Of a stretch of 64,000 nt of DNA, positions 11,632 to 23,006 are shown in pieces; within the stretch, counting starts at the first letter, position 1; each line of letters begins with the position of its first letter. Below the pieces are notes generated by a model, which saw nothing but the letters and a program-made list of their open reading frames with translations, was not told where the DNA came from and searched no databases. The position numbers and the translations under genes were made by a program. This DNA comes from Liolophura sinensis (Eukaryota; Mollusca; Polyplacophora; Chitonida; Chitonidae). Where the stretch lies: NCBI RefSeq assembly GCF_032854445.1, contig NC_088300.1:11253191-11317190 (forward strand). The letters run 5' to 3'.

Positions 11632-11999
11632 AGGATGCCATTTATGTAGTAGCATCCGGAAATCAACTCTTCACTGTTCGTTTTAAAAAGTATTTCTCGA
11701 TACCATTTTAATTCTGAACGCTTGCAAATCCACTTCATGTCTTCCCAAAAGCTCCCAGCTAAGGCCTACTGGCTTCAATGTCCTTGTCCAATAGCTCCCA
11801 GCGAAAATATTATAGACTACAGCATGGGCCCTAAGAGTGTTCGTCATTCTCTTACCGGCATGCCAGCTACATTGGACTAAGTAGCATTGTCTCTTGTTTT
11901 TTTTTTTTGGAGAACACCAATTTAACGCCAATCAAAAGCATTTAAGTATGAACTTGCTTTACTGTCCTCGTGCAATTGCCCCCTGCGAAGATATTATAT

Positions 12000-12071
12000 T
12001 TCACATGCGTGGAATAGAAGCCCCGCCGCCGCGGTGAGAGCGCGGAATCCTAACCACTAGACCACATGGGA
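12000..12071 (-). pseudogene. tRNA-Glu (CTC) pseudogene
   Basis: Duplicate of the decayed copy at 9131. Confidence 0.75.
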
Positions 12072-12491
12072 AGGTTGCCTATAAAGTAGGAAAAAAGCGG
12101 AAATCAACTCTTTACTGTTCGCTTTAAAAAAGATTTTTTAAAACAATTTTAAATCTAAACCCTTGCCAATCCTCTGCATGTCTTCCCAATAGCTCCCAGC
12201 TAAGGCTTACTTGCTTTACTGTCCTCGTGCAATCGCCCCCTGCGAAAATATTATAGACTACAGCATGGGCTTGATACAGAACACCAATTTAAAGCAAAAC
12301 AAAGCATTTAAGTATGAACAACAAGCGTTTACTTACATTTGGCTACGGCATAAAAGTTTAATTTATCAATGATTTAACAAAATGTAACGAAAAGCACAAG
12401 CATTTACGTATAAAGAACTGTTTGCTTACATTTGGCAATTGCATTGAAGCTTAATTAATCAATGAAAATTGTTTGCAAGTTCAAGAAAAGA

Positions 12492-12506
12492 TTAGACCAC
12501 ATGGGA
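12492..12506 (-). pseudogene. tRNA-Glu 5' remnant
   Basis: Duplicate of the 15-nt remnant at 9623. Confidence 0.75.
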
Positions 12507-12933
12507 AGGCTGCCTATTAAGTAGAAAAAAAGCGGAAATCAACTCTTTACTGTTTGCTTTAAAAAAGATTTTTTAAAACAATTTTAAATCTAAACCCTTG
12601 CCAATCCTCTGCATGTCTTCCCAATAGCTCCCAGCCAAGGCTTACTTGCTTTACTGTCCTCGTGCAATCGCCCCCTGCGAAAATATTATAGACTACAGCA
12701 TGGGCTTGATACAGAACACCAATTTAACGCAAACCAAAAGCATTTAAGTATGAACAACAAGCGTTTACTTACATTTGGCTACTGCATAGAAGTTTAAATT
12801 ATCAATGATTTAACAAAATATAACGAAAAGCACAAGCATTTACGTATAAAGAAGTGTTTGCTTACATTTGGCAACTGCATTGAAGCTTAATTAATCAATG
12901 AAAATTGTTTGCGAATTGAAGAAAATACTGATT

Positions 12934-13005
12934 TTCCCACGCGGGGAATCGAACCCCGGCCGCCGCGGTGAAAGCGCGGAATCCTAACCACTAGACCACA
13001 TGGGA
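12934..13005 (-). tRNA. tRNA-Glu (TTC)
   Basis: Duplicate of the TTC-anticodon gene at 10065. Confidence 0.88.
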
Positions 13006-13503
13006 AGGATGCCCACTATGTGGTAACATCCGGAAATCAACTCTTCACTGTTCGTTTTAAAAAGGATTTCTCAATACCATTTTAATTCTGAACGCTTGCA
13101 AATCCACTGCATGTCTTCCCAAAAGCTCCCAGCTAAGGCCTAGTGGCTTCACTGTCCTCGTGCAACCGCTCACTGCGAAAATATTATGGAATACAGCATG
13201 GGCCCTTAAGAGTGCACGTCATTCTCTAACCTGCATGCCAGCTACATTGGACTTAGCAGCTTTCTCTCTTTTTTTTTGATGGAGAACACCAATTTAAGGG
13301 AAACCAAAAGCATTTAAGTATGAACAGTAAGCGTTTTCTTACAATTGGAAGTTGCATGCAAGTTTAATTTATCAATGATTTAAGGAAATTTAAAAAGTAA
13401 AAGCATTTATCTATGACAAACAAGCGTTTGTTTACATTTGGCAATTGCATTGAAGCTTAATTAATCAAAGAAAATTGTTTGCGAATTGAAGAAAATAATG
13501 ATT

Positions 13504-13575
13504 TTCCCATGCGGGGAATTGAACCTCGTCCGTCGCGGTGAAAGCGCAGAATCCTAACCACTAGACCACATGGGA
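13504..13575 (-). tRNA. tRNA-Glu (TTC), degenerate
   Basis: Duplicate of the TTC copy at 10635. Confidence 0.72.
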
Positions 13576-13943
13576 AGGTTGCCATTTATGTAGTAACATC
13601 CGGAAATCAACTCTTCACTGTTCGTTTTAAAAAGGATTTCTCAATACCATTTTAATTCTGAACGCTTGCAAATCCACTGCATGTCTTCCCAAAAGCTCCC
13701 AGCTAAGGCCTACTGGCTTCACTGTCCTCGTCCAATAGCTCCCAGCGAAAATATTATAGACTACAGCATGGGCCCTAAGCGTGTTCGTCATTCTCTTACC
13801 TGCATGCCAGCTACATTGGACTAAGCAGCATTGTCTCTTGTTTTTTTCTTTTGGAGAACACCAATTTAACGCCAATCAAAAGCATTTAAGTATGAACTTG
13901 CTTTACTGTCCTCGTGCAATTGCCCCCTGCGAAGATATTACAT

Positions 13944-14016
13944 TTCCCATGCGTGGAATCGAAGCCCCGGCCGCAGCAGTGAGAGCGCGGAATCCTAACC
14001 ACTAGACCACATGGGA
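13944..14016 (-). pseudogene. tRNA-Glu pseudogene (73 nt)
   Basis: T-arm decay as in the 8206 type, plus one extra base and changes in the anticodon stem (gcagcagtgag on the plus strand). Marks the edge after the second 2,869-bp block. Confidence 0.7.
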
Positions 14017-14509
14017 AGGCTACCTATTAAGTGGAAAAAAGGGGAAATCAACTCTTTACTGTTCGCTTTAAAAAGGATTTTTTAAGACTATTTTAAATCT
14101 AAACCCTTGCCAATCCACTGCATGTTTTCCCAATAGCTCCCAGCTAAGGCTTACTTGCTTCACTGTCCTCGTGCAATCGCCCCCTGCGAAAATATTATAG
14201 ACTACAGCATGGGCTTGATAAAGAACACCAATTTAACGCAAACCAAAAGCATTTAAGTATGAACAACAAGCGTTTAGTTACATTTGGCTATTGCATAAAA
14301 GTTTAATTTATTAATGATTTAACAAAATATAACGACAAGCACAAGCATTTACGTATAAACAAGTGTTTGCTTACATTTGGCAATTGCATTGAAGCCTTCT
14401 CGCTCACCGTCCTCGTCGGATAAGCTTTCACAAGCATTTGCTTACATTTGTCAATTGCATGAAAGTTTAATTGATCAATGAAAATTGTTTTCGAATTCAA
14501 GAAAAGATT

Positions 14510-14568
14510 TTCCCATGCGGGGAATCGAACCCCGGAGCGTGGAATCCTAACCACTAGATCATATGAGA
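14510..14568 (-). pseudogene. tRNA-Glu pseudogene, anticodon arm deleted
   Basis: The acceptor 3' strand and T arm run ...aaccccgg, then jump to agcgtggaatcc, removing most of the anticodon arm. The 5' acceptor is also mutated (tatgaga). Confidence 0.8.
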
Positions 14569-15057
14569 AGGCTGCCTATTAGGTAGTAAAAACCGGAATT
14601 CAACTCTTTACTGTTCGTTTTAAAAAGAATTTTTCAAGACTACTTTAACTCTGAACGCTTGCCAATCCACTGCATGTCTTCCCACTAGCTCCTAGCTACG
14701 GCCTGCTTGCTTCACTGTTTTTGTGCAATCGCTCCCTGCCAAAATGTTATAAACTACAGCATGGGCCCTTAAGAGTGTTCGTCATTCTCTTACCTGCATG
14801 CCAGTTGCATTGGACTAAGCAGATTTTTTTTCTTTTTTCTTCAAGCAGAACACCAATTTAAGGTCAACTAGAAGCATTTAGGTATAAACAACAAGTGTTT
14901 ATTTACAATTGGCAATTGCATTAAAGTTGAATTTATTAATGATTTAACGAAATATAACGAAAACCACAAGCATATACGTATAAACAACACGTGTTTGTTT
15001 ACATTTGAAAAAGTTTAATTGATCAATGAAAATTGTTTGCGAATTAAAGAAAACACT

Positions 15058-15128
15058 TTCCCATGCGGGGAATCGAACCCCGGCCGCCGCAGTAGAGGGC
15101 AGAATCCTAACCACTTGACCACATGGGA
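15058..15128 (-). pseudogene. tRNA-Glu pseudogene (71 nt)
   Basis: Acceptor and T arms are good. The anticodon arm reads cgcagtagagggcagaat on the plus strand, with one base lost and pairing destroyed. T4 terminator present. Confidence 0.75.
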
Positions 15129-15646
15129 AGGCTGCCTGTTGAGTAGTAAAAAGCGGGAATAAACTCTTTACTGTCCGCTTTAAAAAGGATTTTTCAAGAC
15201 TATTTTAATTCTGAACGCTTGCCAGTCCACTGCATGTCTTCCCAATAGCTCACAGCTAAGGCGTTCTAGCTCCTAGCTACGGCCTACTTGCTTCACTGTC
15301 CTCGTGCAATCGTCCCCTGCCAAAATATTATAGACTAAAGCATGGGCCCTTAAGAGTGTTCGTCATTCTCTTACCTGCATGCCAGCCACATTGGACTAAG
15401 CAGCATTCTTTCTTTTTTCTTCAAGCAGAACACCAATTTAAAGCAAACCCGAAGCATTGAAGTATGAACAACAAGCGTTTACTTACATTTGGCAGTTGCA
15501 TTAAAGTTTAATTTATCAATGATTTAACGAAATATAACAAAAACCACAAGCATTTACGTATGAACAACAAGCGTTTGCTTACATTTGGCAATTGCATGAA
15601 AGTTTAATTGATCAATGAAAATTGTTTGCGAATTCAAGAAAAGAAT

Positions 15647-15694
15647 TTCCCTTGTGATGAGAGCGCGGAATCCTAACCACCAGACCACATGGGA
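15647..15694 (-). pseudogene. tRNA-Glu pseudogene, T arm deleted
   Basis: tcccttgtgatgagagcgcgg keeps the acceptor end, anticodon loop and D arm, but the whole T arm and B box are missing. Confidence 0.75.
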
Positions 15695-16093
15695 ATGCTG
15701 CCTAATGAGTAGTGAAACGCAGAAAAAAATGTTTACCTGTCGTTTGAGTCGAGGAATTTTCAAGCCATGTTTTCTTGGCCACGCAGGCCAATCCAATGCA
15801 TGTCCTCCCAGTTGCTCTCGAGCAAAGGACTTCTCTCTTTACATTTCTGGACTAATCGTTCTCTGCGAAAATATAATAAACAACATAGGCCCTAAAGAGT
15901 TTTCTCCATTTTTTACCTGCATGGCAGTTCCATTGGAATAAGCGGCTGCCTTCTTTCTGTCTTGAAGCAGAACACCAGTTCAACAAGTAACCAGAAGTAT
16001 TTAAATATAAACAACAAGCGACTGCTTACATTTGGCAATTGCACAAAAGATTAATTGATCAATGAAAATTGTTTGCAAATTGAAAATAACATT

Positions 16094-16164
16094 TTCCCGT
16101 TCGGGAATCAAACCCCGGCCGAGGCGGTGAGAGCGTGGAATCGTAACCACTAGACCACATGAGA
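16094..16164 (-). pseudogene. tRNA-Glu (CTC) pseudogene
   Basis: 71 nt. The acceptor strands (tcccgtt and catgaga on the plus strand) no longer pair fully. The T loop and the anticodon stem (gaggcggtgagagcgtgg) carry several substitutions. Confidence 0.7.
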
Positions 16165-16696
16165 AGGCTGCCTACTAAGTAGTAAAAAGCGGAAATCAAC
16201 TTTTTACTGTTCGTTATAAAAAGTATTTTTCAAGACTATTTTAATTCTGAACGCTTGCCAATCCACTGCATATCTTCCCAATAGCTCCCAGCTAAGGCGT
16301 TCTTGCTTCACTGTCCTCGTGCAATCGCCCCCTGCGAAAATATTATAGACTACAGCGTGGGCCCTTAGTAGCGTTCGTTATTCTCTTACCTGCATGCCAG
16401 TTGCATTGGATTGAGCAGCATTCCTTCTTTTTTCTTCAAGCAGAACACCAATTTAACGCAACTGAAAGTATGAAGAACTGAAGTATGAAAAACAAGAGTT
16501 TACTTACATTTGACAATTGCATAAAAATTTAATTTATCAATGATTTAACGAAATATAACGAAAACCACAAGCATTTACGTATAAAACCGCAAACCAGAAG
16601 AATTGAAGTATGAAAAGCAAGAGTTTGCTTACATTTGGAAATTGCACAAAAGTTTAATTGATCAATGAAAGTTGTTTGCGAATTCAAGAAAATAAT

Positions 16697-16768
16697 TTCT
16701 CTTGGGGTGAATCGAACCCCGGCCGCCCAGGTGAAAGCGCGGACTCCTAACCTCTAGACCCAATGGGA
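16697..16768 (-). pseudogene. tRNA-Glu (TTC) pseudogene
   Basis: Anticodon TTC (gtgaaag on the plus strand). The acceptor strands TCCCATT and CAAGAGA pair poorly and the A box is changed (cctctagaccc on the plus strand). Confidence 0.7.
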
Positions 16769-17169
16769 AGGCTGCCTAATAAGTAGTAAAAAGCAGAAAA
16801 AAATGTTTACCTGTGTTGTTTGAGTCGAGGATTTTTCCAACCTTTTTTCTTCGGCACGCAGGCTAATCCAATGTATGTCCCCCCAATTGATCTCGACCAA
16901 AGGCCTTCTCTCTTTACTTTTCTGAACTAATCGTCATCTGTGAAAATATAATAAACAACATGGGCCCTAAAGAGTTTTCTCCATTCTTTTACCTGCCTGG
17001 CAGTTCCAATGGACTAAGTAGCTGCCTTCTTTCTTTCTTTAAGCAGAACACCAATTCAACGAATAACCAGATGTATTTAAGTATAAAAAACAAGCGTTTG
17101 CTTACATTTGGCAATTGCATAAAAGTTTAATTGATCAATGAAAATTGTTTGCGAATTTAAGAAAATACT

Positions 17170-17241
17170 TTCCCATGCGGGGAATCGAACCCCGTCCGCG
17201 GAGGTGAGAGCGCAGAATCCTAACCACTAGACCACATGGGA
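17170..17241 (-). tRNA. tRNA-Glu (CTC), anticodon-stem variant
   Basis: Acceptor, D and T arms are all intact, with a T4 terminator. The anticodon stem reads CTGCG/CTCCG with two weak or mismatched pairs. The best-preserved tRNA right of 14 kb. Confidence 0.75.
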
Positions 17242-17639
17242 GTAAAATGCGGAAATAAACTGTTTACTGGTCGTTTTAAACAGGATTTTTCAAAACTATT
17301 TTTATTCTGAATGCTCAAACATGCCAATTCATTGCATGTTTTCCCAATTGCTCCCACCGAAAGGCCCACTTACTTTACTGTTCAGGTACAATCACCCCCC
17401 CCCCCTCCACCGCGAAAATTTAATAGACCACAGCATGGGCCCTTAAGAGTGTTCGGCATTCCCTGACCTGCATGCCAGTTCCATTGCACTAAGCAGGTTT
17501 CTTTCTTGTTTCTTGAAGCAGAACACCAATTTAAGGAATAACCAGAAGCAGTTAAGTATAAACAACAAGTGTTTGCTTACATTTGGCAATTGCTTGAAAG
17601 TTTAAATGATCAATGAAAATTGTTTGAGAATTCAAGAAA

Positions 17640-18421
17640 AGATTTTGGGAAGGGTGCCTGTATCGTCGTAAAAAGCAGAAAAAAATGTTTACTGGTCGTT
17701 TGAGTCGAGGATTTTTCAAGCCTTTTTTTCTTCGGCACACTGGCCAATCCATTACATGTCTTCCCAATTGCTCCCGACCAAAGGCCTTCTCTGTTTACTG
17801 TTCTGGACTGATCTTCCCCTGTGAAAACATTACAAACTACAGCATGGGCCCTAAAGAGTTTTCTTCATTCTTTAACCTGCATGGCAGTTCCACTGGACTA
17901 AGCAGCTGCCTTCTGTCTTTCTTTTTTCTTAAAGCAGAACACTAATTTAACGAAAACCAGAAGTATTTAAGTATGAACAACAAACGTTTGCTGACATTTG
18001 GCAGTTGCATGAAAATTTAATTGATCCATGAAAATTGTTTGAGAATTCAAGAAAAGATTTGGGAAGGCTGCCTGTATTGTAGTAAAAAGCAGAAAAAAAT
18101 GTTTAGTGGTCGTTTGAGTCGAGGATTTTTCCGCCCTTTTCTTCTTCGGCACGCTGGCCACTCCAATGCATTGTTTTTCAATTGCTCCCGACGAAAGGCC
18201 TTCTCTCTTTACTGTTCTGGACTGATCGTCCCCTGTGAAGACATTATAAACTACAGCATTGGCTTTAAAGAGTTTTCTTCATTCTTTTACCTGCATGGCA
18301 GTTCCATTGGACTACGCAGCTGCCTTCTTTCTTTCTTTTTCCTTGAAGCTGAACACCAATTTAACGAAAACCAGAAGTATTTAAGTATGAACAACAAACG
18401 TTTGCTGATATTTGCATGAAA
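17640..18421 (-). repeat. tRNA-less decayed array units
   Basis: Units at about 17.64 and 18.05 kb keep spacer landmarks (tttgagtcgaggattttt, gcagaacac), but the tRNA is reduced to a few bases (gattttgggaaggg). These are the last units before the first LINE. Confidence 0.75.
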
Positions 18422-18429
18422 TTTTATTA

Positions 18430-19614
18430 GATTTTTGTTTTTGTTTTTATTGAATTTATTCCTAATAAACGTTTACGGAAACATACATACACATTGTCTA
18501 CTCTACAGAAGGTTTTGTTGTGACACCAATACTTTTGAAACATTGACCGTTTTAACCGATAAAAATCAACATGAACTCTTGTCTTAATCATACCTTTAGC
18601 CATGTCAACGACTGTATTCGCATCTCTTATTATTATCTCTTATTCTGAAACACCACTTCGTTTCTTGCACACAAAGTACAAAATTGTAACACTGTAATTA
18701 TATATAAAAACACAACAGCCCTCACTTCCAGACTAAGAGGAAAATTAACTAATTTGTAAATTAGTGTGTTCTTGTCAAGGTTCGGCAAAACGCAACCATA
18801 AAGAATACTCACCCGGCTGAATTCCTGGAAGACCTGAGAGACAATGTGACATTGAACAAACAAATGGTCCTGTGTTTCCTAACCAGAACAAAATACACAG
18901 GAGTCGTCAGTGGCGATATTACGCCTCAGTAGTCTTTCCTTGACGGGTAAAATATCATGAACAAGCTTAAAACAGAAATTGACCAAGTTATGATCTAAAA
19001 ACTTGTGGAACACCGTTTTCCAAATAATACCCCATCTCATTGAACCCTAAATCAGGCACTAACGAACTATCCCAATTTCCAGTAGGTAGGACAGTGGTCT
19101 TGGACAGATTCAGTTTTGCCCCAGATGCCCTGCCGTAATTTTCTGTCCAAGTAACCACTATTTACACGGAACTTTCATCTGAAAGAATTGCCGTAGTGTC
19201 ATCCGCAAAGGCAGAAACCTTGGCCTGCTTAGTTGTTCCCGGCATGGCAACACCATTAATCACACTGGACTTCCAGTCGATATAAACGCTCTAACAATAA
19301 AACCTACAACAGTGGAGATAGGGAACACCCTTGACGGACTCCTCTATTTAAACTAAATTGTTCACTTATGTGTCCATTTACAATCACACTGCTGGAGATA
19401 TTTATGTACAGTAGTTTAACCTAGCACAAAATTCGGGCCCCAAATTAAACATCTTTAAACATTTGAACAAAAAGGACCAATCAACCCTGTCAAAAGCCTT
19501 CTCCTGATCTAAGTTTAACAAGCATGCGTTCAAATCTTTCTGTTCCACGTAATCATAAACATTACGTAAAAGATGTAAATTGTCGAATATACTACGACCT
19601 GGTATTCCACAAGT
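18430..19614 (-). pseudogene. LINE family A reverse transcriptase, palm and C-terminal part
   Basis: On the minus strand the readable pieces include DQEKAFDRVDW (about 19.5 kb), FADDTTAILSDES (about 19.2 kb, equivalent of the YADD catalytic box) and SGAKLNLSKTTVLPTGNW (about 19.1 kb). Several in-frame stops lie between them. It is separated from the finger region by the nested SINE. Confidence 0.8.
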
Positions 19615-19626
19615 TTGGTTCTGATT

Positions 19627-19904
19627 TATTTATGTATTTATTTATTTATTTGATTGGTGTTTTACGCCGTACTCAAGAATATTTCACCTATACGAGGGCG
19701 GCCAGCATTATAGTGGGTGGAAACCGGGCAGAGCCCGGGGGAAACCCACGACCATCCGCAGGTTGATGACAGACCGTCCCACGTACGACCGGAGAGGAAG
19801 CCAGCATGACTTGCTGGACTTGAACTCACAGCGACCGCACTGGTGAGAGACTCCTGGGTCATTACGCTGCGCTAGCGCGCTAACCAAGTGAGCCACGGAG
19901 GCCC
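19627..19904 (-). mobile_element. tRNA-derived SINE, full length, nested in LINE
   Basis: The tRNA-like head reads (minus strand) GGCCTCCGTGGCTCA with A box TGGCTCACTTGGTTAG and a B-box-like GAGTTCAAGTCC. The body ends ACGGCGTAAAACACCAATC plus an AAATA-type tail. It is bounded by a 12-bp target duplication ttggttctgatt at 19615-19626 and 19905-19916, inside the LINE reverse transcriptase. ORFs read across it are not genes. Confidence 0.92.
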
Positions 19905-19916
19905 TTGGTTCTGATT

Positions 19917-20680
19917 AACCACGTTGTCAATAATAGATCTTCAACGATTACATAAAGCTTTTGACACAATATTGTAATCCACGTTCAGTAAACTAATAGG
20001 CCTCCAATTCATTGTGTCCGTTGCATAATTGGGGTCCTTACATAGCAAGGTGATAAGACCACTCTGCTGAGACGGACTTAAACTGCCGGAGCGAAAACAA
20101 CAATTGACAACTTCAGTAAATACACTGCCAATCAGAGGTCAGAACGTTACATAAAACTCGGCCGGTAAGCCATCACAACCAGGCGAACGGTATTTACACC
20201 TATTATTTACAGCAAACAAGAGCTCTTGCTCCGTCAATGCGCCCTCACATAGAGCTTTACAATTATCATTTAACTTCGGTAATTCTCATAGAAACGCGTC
20301 TTGACACACAAAACCAGTATCCTGCTTGCTGTACAATTGTTTGTAATATGACCTGATACATTTAACAATTTCATGCTGGGATTTATGGGACTGAGACTCA
20401 TTCCCATGACACATAATTTCCTTTATCATTTTCTTTTTCCCCTCCCCACTTCCCTCCTAATAAAATACTTCGTAGGCTTTTCCCCCTTATCAAAGTGAAC
20501 AACCTTAGCCCTAATAACCGATCCCGCATGTCTGTCTCTATTTAAACAATTAATAGTCTTCTTTACATTACTAATCTTATCACTATTTACAACAGGGTTT
20601 GTCTTTAATACATTCAATTCATCTTGTAGATCCAACAACTGGCTCTTTTTCCTTACGAAACTTGGGAACAATAATTACAT
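19917..20680 (-). pseudogene. LINE family A RT fingers and linker
   Basis: The minus strand shows MNWRPISLLNVDY-like finger residues (about 20.0 kb) and, upstream, the linker RAKVVHFDKGEKPTKYF (about 20.47 kb), which joins endonuclease to RT in L1/Tx1-type ORF2. Interrupted by stops. Confidence 0.75.
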
Positions 20681-20889
20681 ATTACATCTTTACAATCCTT
20701 TTTGAAAGCCTCCTACCTGTCCACTAAGGTAGCATCACAATTGTCACAATCAGAAAAAATACTTACAAAGACATCATTTATTTGTACAGCAAGTTCATCG
20801 TCATTCAAATCAGAAGTGGTACATTTCCAATAAAACGGACCCGAAGTAATTACATCCGTAAAATTTACATCAACAATAGGACAAGAATG

Positions 20890-21599
20890 ATCAAAAAGGA
20901 GACATTTTTAACATCACAAAAGGTTACATAACTCTGAACAGCATTAGGAAGGTAGAATCTATCAAGCCGCACTGGCCTCTTGACCAGGTGTAGCACCGCT
21001 TGTCCGTACGAAACTTCCTAAAAATATCACACACCTCAAAATCATATTTAATACTATTAATCTCATCAATACTAACATTTCTCACATTACTTACAGACCC
21101 AATTCTATCCAATATAATATTTTCAACGCAGTTAAAATGCCCACCAAGAATGACTAGTTAACTCCCACGCATTACACTGTTCACGTTAGAAATAAATTCT
21201 TTCCTATCCTGTGGATTATTAGGAGCATATATACATATCAGATTAGGAGCCGTGTCATTAATTGTCACTTTAACACTTATGTAACGCCCGTTAGGACATC
21301 TAACGACATTACGTATTACACAGTCAACAGCGTATCTAATAACAATCCCTACCCCACAACTTTTACTTGACCCGTGGTCACCTGGCATCCCCTGGAATTT
21401 TAAAATTCCTAGCGTCCTTATAATCTTGAAAATGTGTTTCTTGCAAGAAAAAAATATCAATTTTGTTATCAAAAACAAATTGTTGTATCTGCTCCTGCTT
21501 TGTAACAGCACGCAGGCCATTAACATTTAAAGTGCCAAAACGTATGTTAGATACGAGAGACATTAAACAGATAAGAAAAATATGAAGGTACATATCCAT
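20890..21599 (-). pseudogene. LINE family A APE-type endonuclease
   Basis: Motifs in order: FGTLNVNGLR, FLQETHF, GVGIVIRYAVDCV, ICIYAPNNPQDR and a degraded IILDRIGSVSN segment. The asparagine, glutamate and YAPN positions are those of apurinic-endonuclease-like nucleases. A frameshift near 21.39 kb splits it. It would nick target DNA for target-primed reverse transcription. Confidence 0.85.
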
Positions 21600-21639
21600 T
21601 GTTCATGTGGGAGCATATCCATGTCCATATTCTGGTAAA

Positions 21640-23006
21640 ATCTATTCATTGTCTTTACGCGCTCTCGAACGAGAGGCGAAAGATTTCCTACGCCGGTACT
21701 CTAATAACATTTTATCAGTACCTTGAGACTGGGTGGGTGTCATGATTTCAGATATGTCCGAGTCCCCCTGCATTACGCAATCCGACGGTAGAGTGCTCCA
21801 TAATGCCGACGACGTCCCCTCCGGTTCATTGTCCAGTTTTGCTCTCTTTTGTTCAACGGGCTCTGGAGATCGCAGATCGCAGAGTGGACTTCCGCCTCGA
21901 CGTCTATCGCACCAGACAAATCTCTGGTCACACCATCACGGCCTTTGGTGACATTAGGTACAACACGCGTACCTCTGTCACACTCCATGTCACCAACTGG
22001 ATCATCCTCCGCTCTGGTAGCGTCAATCTCAGTTTCGTCATCTGCGCCCATTTCTTCGGTATCATCACCATCACCACTATTACCATCATCATCACTATCT
22101 ACGTCAACATCATCACCATCTTCTCCTTCGCTGTCAGTTATGTTGTTGTCCTTATCCAGTTTAACAATTTCCATGGCAGGAGGCGGAAACTCCAAGTCAC
22201 CATCGTCGCTACCGTCCCCGACAACGTCAACGTCAATTGTGACGTCCTGATCAGGGCCCTGCACACTCGCCGTATTCTGCACAGAATTCTTTGGACGCAT
22301 ACGTTGAAGCCCGAGCACACATACGACACGCTCGTGTACAATCCTTCACAGTGTGGGGATAATTATGGGGGGAGAACCCCGAACAGTTATCGCACCATAA
22401 GGCACAGCACTCCATGGCTTTATGCCCATTTTGTCCACACTTCCTACAATCGTAGATTTGTCCAGGGTATGTAAACATTACTACCTCACCCCGCAGGTTA
22501 ATATAAAGTTCGGCACATACCGCGTTTTGTGGCACCTGAACCGATATACTCGAATACCAGTTCGTACGCCCGCAAAATCCTTGTCAGAAAACCGTGGCTT
22601 CGTAACACTAAGGCACTCCCCGTATGGTTTCAACGCGGACGCTATCAAATCATCCGACATTTCATCAGGGGCCCAGTGGGCAGTAAGGTTCATAAACACA
22701 GAACTGGCCGGGGTAATATTCCATACACTGTCACCAAGAACAAACTTTTCCTGCTTCCACAGAGCACTATGTGCAGCCTGTGTGGCAACACGAACATAGA
22801 AAATCTATGTAATTCTTTTGAAAACACACAAAGTCAGATTTGATGTTAATCACACTTGACAAAGCCCCAATAAAGTCTCTTTGCACGGCAGATGAAAAGC
22901 TTACACTGCTACGTGTAGACATATCTACGGACAATGGCCTGTCCGGCTTGTTCAGAACAGGGAAATAAACAGGCTTCGACATTATCATGAAATTTGACAG
23001 GGCCAC
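21640..23006 (-). pseudogene. LINE family A ORF1 (CCHC nucleic-acid-binding protein)
   Basis: From the 5' end: a short N-terminal part (MALSNFMIMSKPVYFP); a domain with DDLIASALKPYGEC and VRTGIRVYRFRCHKTRYVP; zinc knuckle IYDCRKCGQNGHKAMEC followed by further Cys pairs (22251-22535); a long Asp/Glu-rich linker (21773-22318); a C-terminal LLEYRRRKSFASRSR-like tail matching copy 2. Frameshifted at about 22.49 and 22.3 kb. Typical of a retrotransposon RNA-binding ORF1; specific partners unknown. Confidence 0.8.

Larger units (their letters stand above)
10981..13849 (-). repeat. 2,869-bp multi-unit block, copy 2
   Basis: Near-exact tandem copy of the block at 8112-10980, carrying the same six tRNA-Glu genes and fragments at +2,869 bp. 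The sequence diverges again right of about 13.95 kb. Confidence 0.9.
1..18421 (-). repeat. Tandem tRNA-Glu satellite array (main block)
   Basis: Head-to-tail units of about 565 bp (successive tRNA starts at 418, 983 and 1549), each with one minus-strand tRNA-Glu gene and a spacer. The spacer holds a poly-T tract near a conserved gagaacaccaattta segment. It also holds two related sub-repeats of about 80-90 bp, one starting agcatttaagtatgaac and the other agcatttatctatgac, so the unit has an internal dimer. Units from 1 to 8 kb differ by few substitutions. From 14 kb they become shorter and divergent, with single sub-repeats and broken tRNAs. The array is cut by the window start, so it extends further left. 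Repetition and tRNA identity are seen directly; concerted evolution is inferred from the homogeneity. Confidence 0.95.

Noticed and set aside
1-18421. CRISPR-like or bacterial repeat array
   Set aside because: Unit size, Pol III tRNA structure, SINEs, LINEs and a spliced gene show eukaryotic DNA; there is no short palindromic repeat with unique spacers.
19662-19896. ORFs in the SINEs (also 35392-35589 and 54095-54292)
   Set aside because: They lie entirely in SINE bodies bounded by target duplications, so the shared peptide is a by-product.
21803-22474. 223-codon plus-strand ORF
   Set aside because: It is the antisense shadow of LINE ORF1, whose minus strand shows conserved CCHC and acidic segments shared by three copies.
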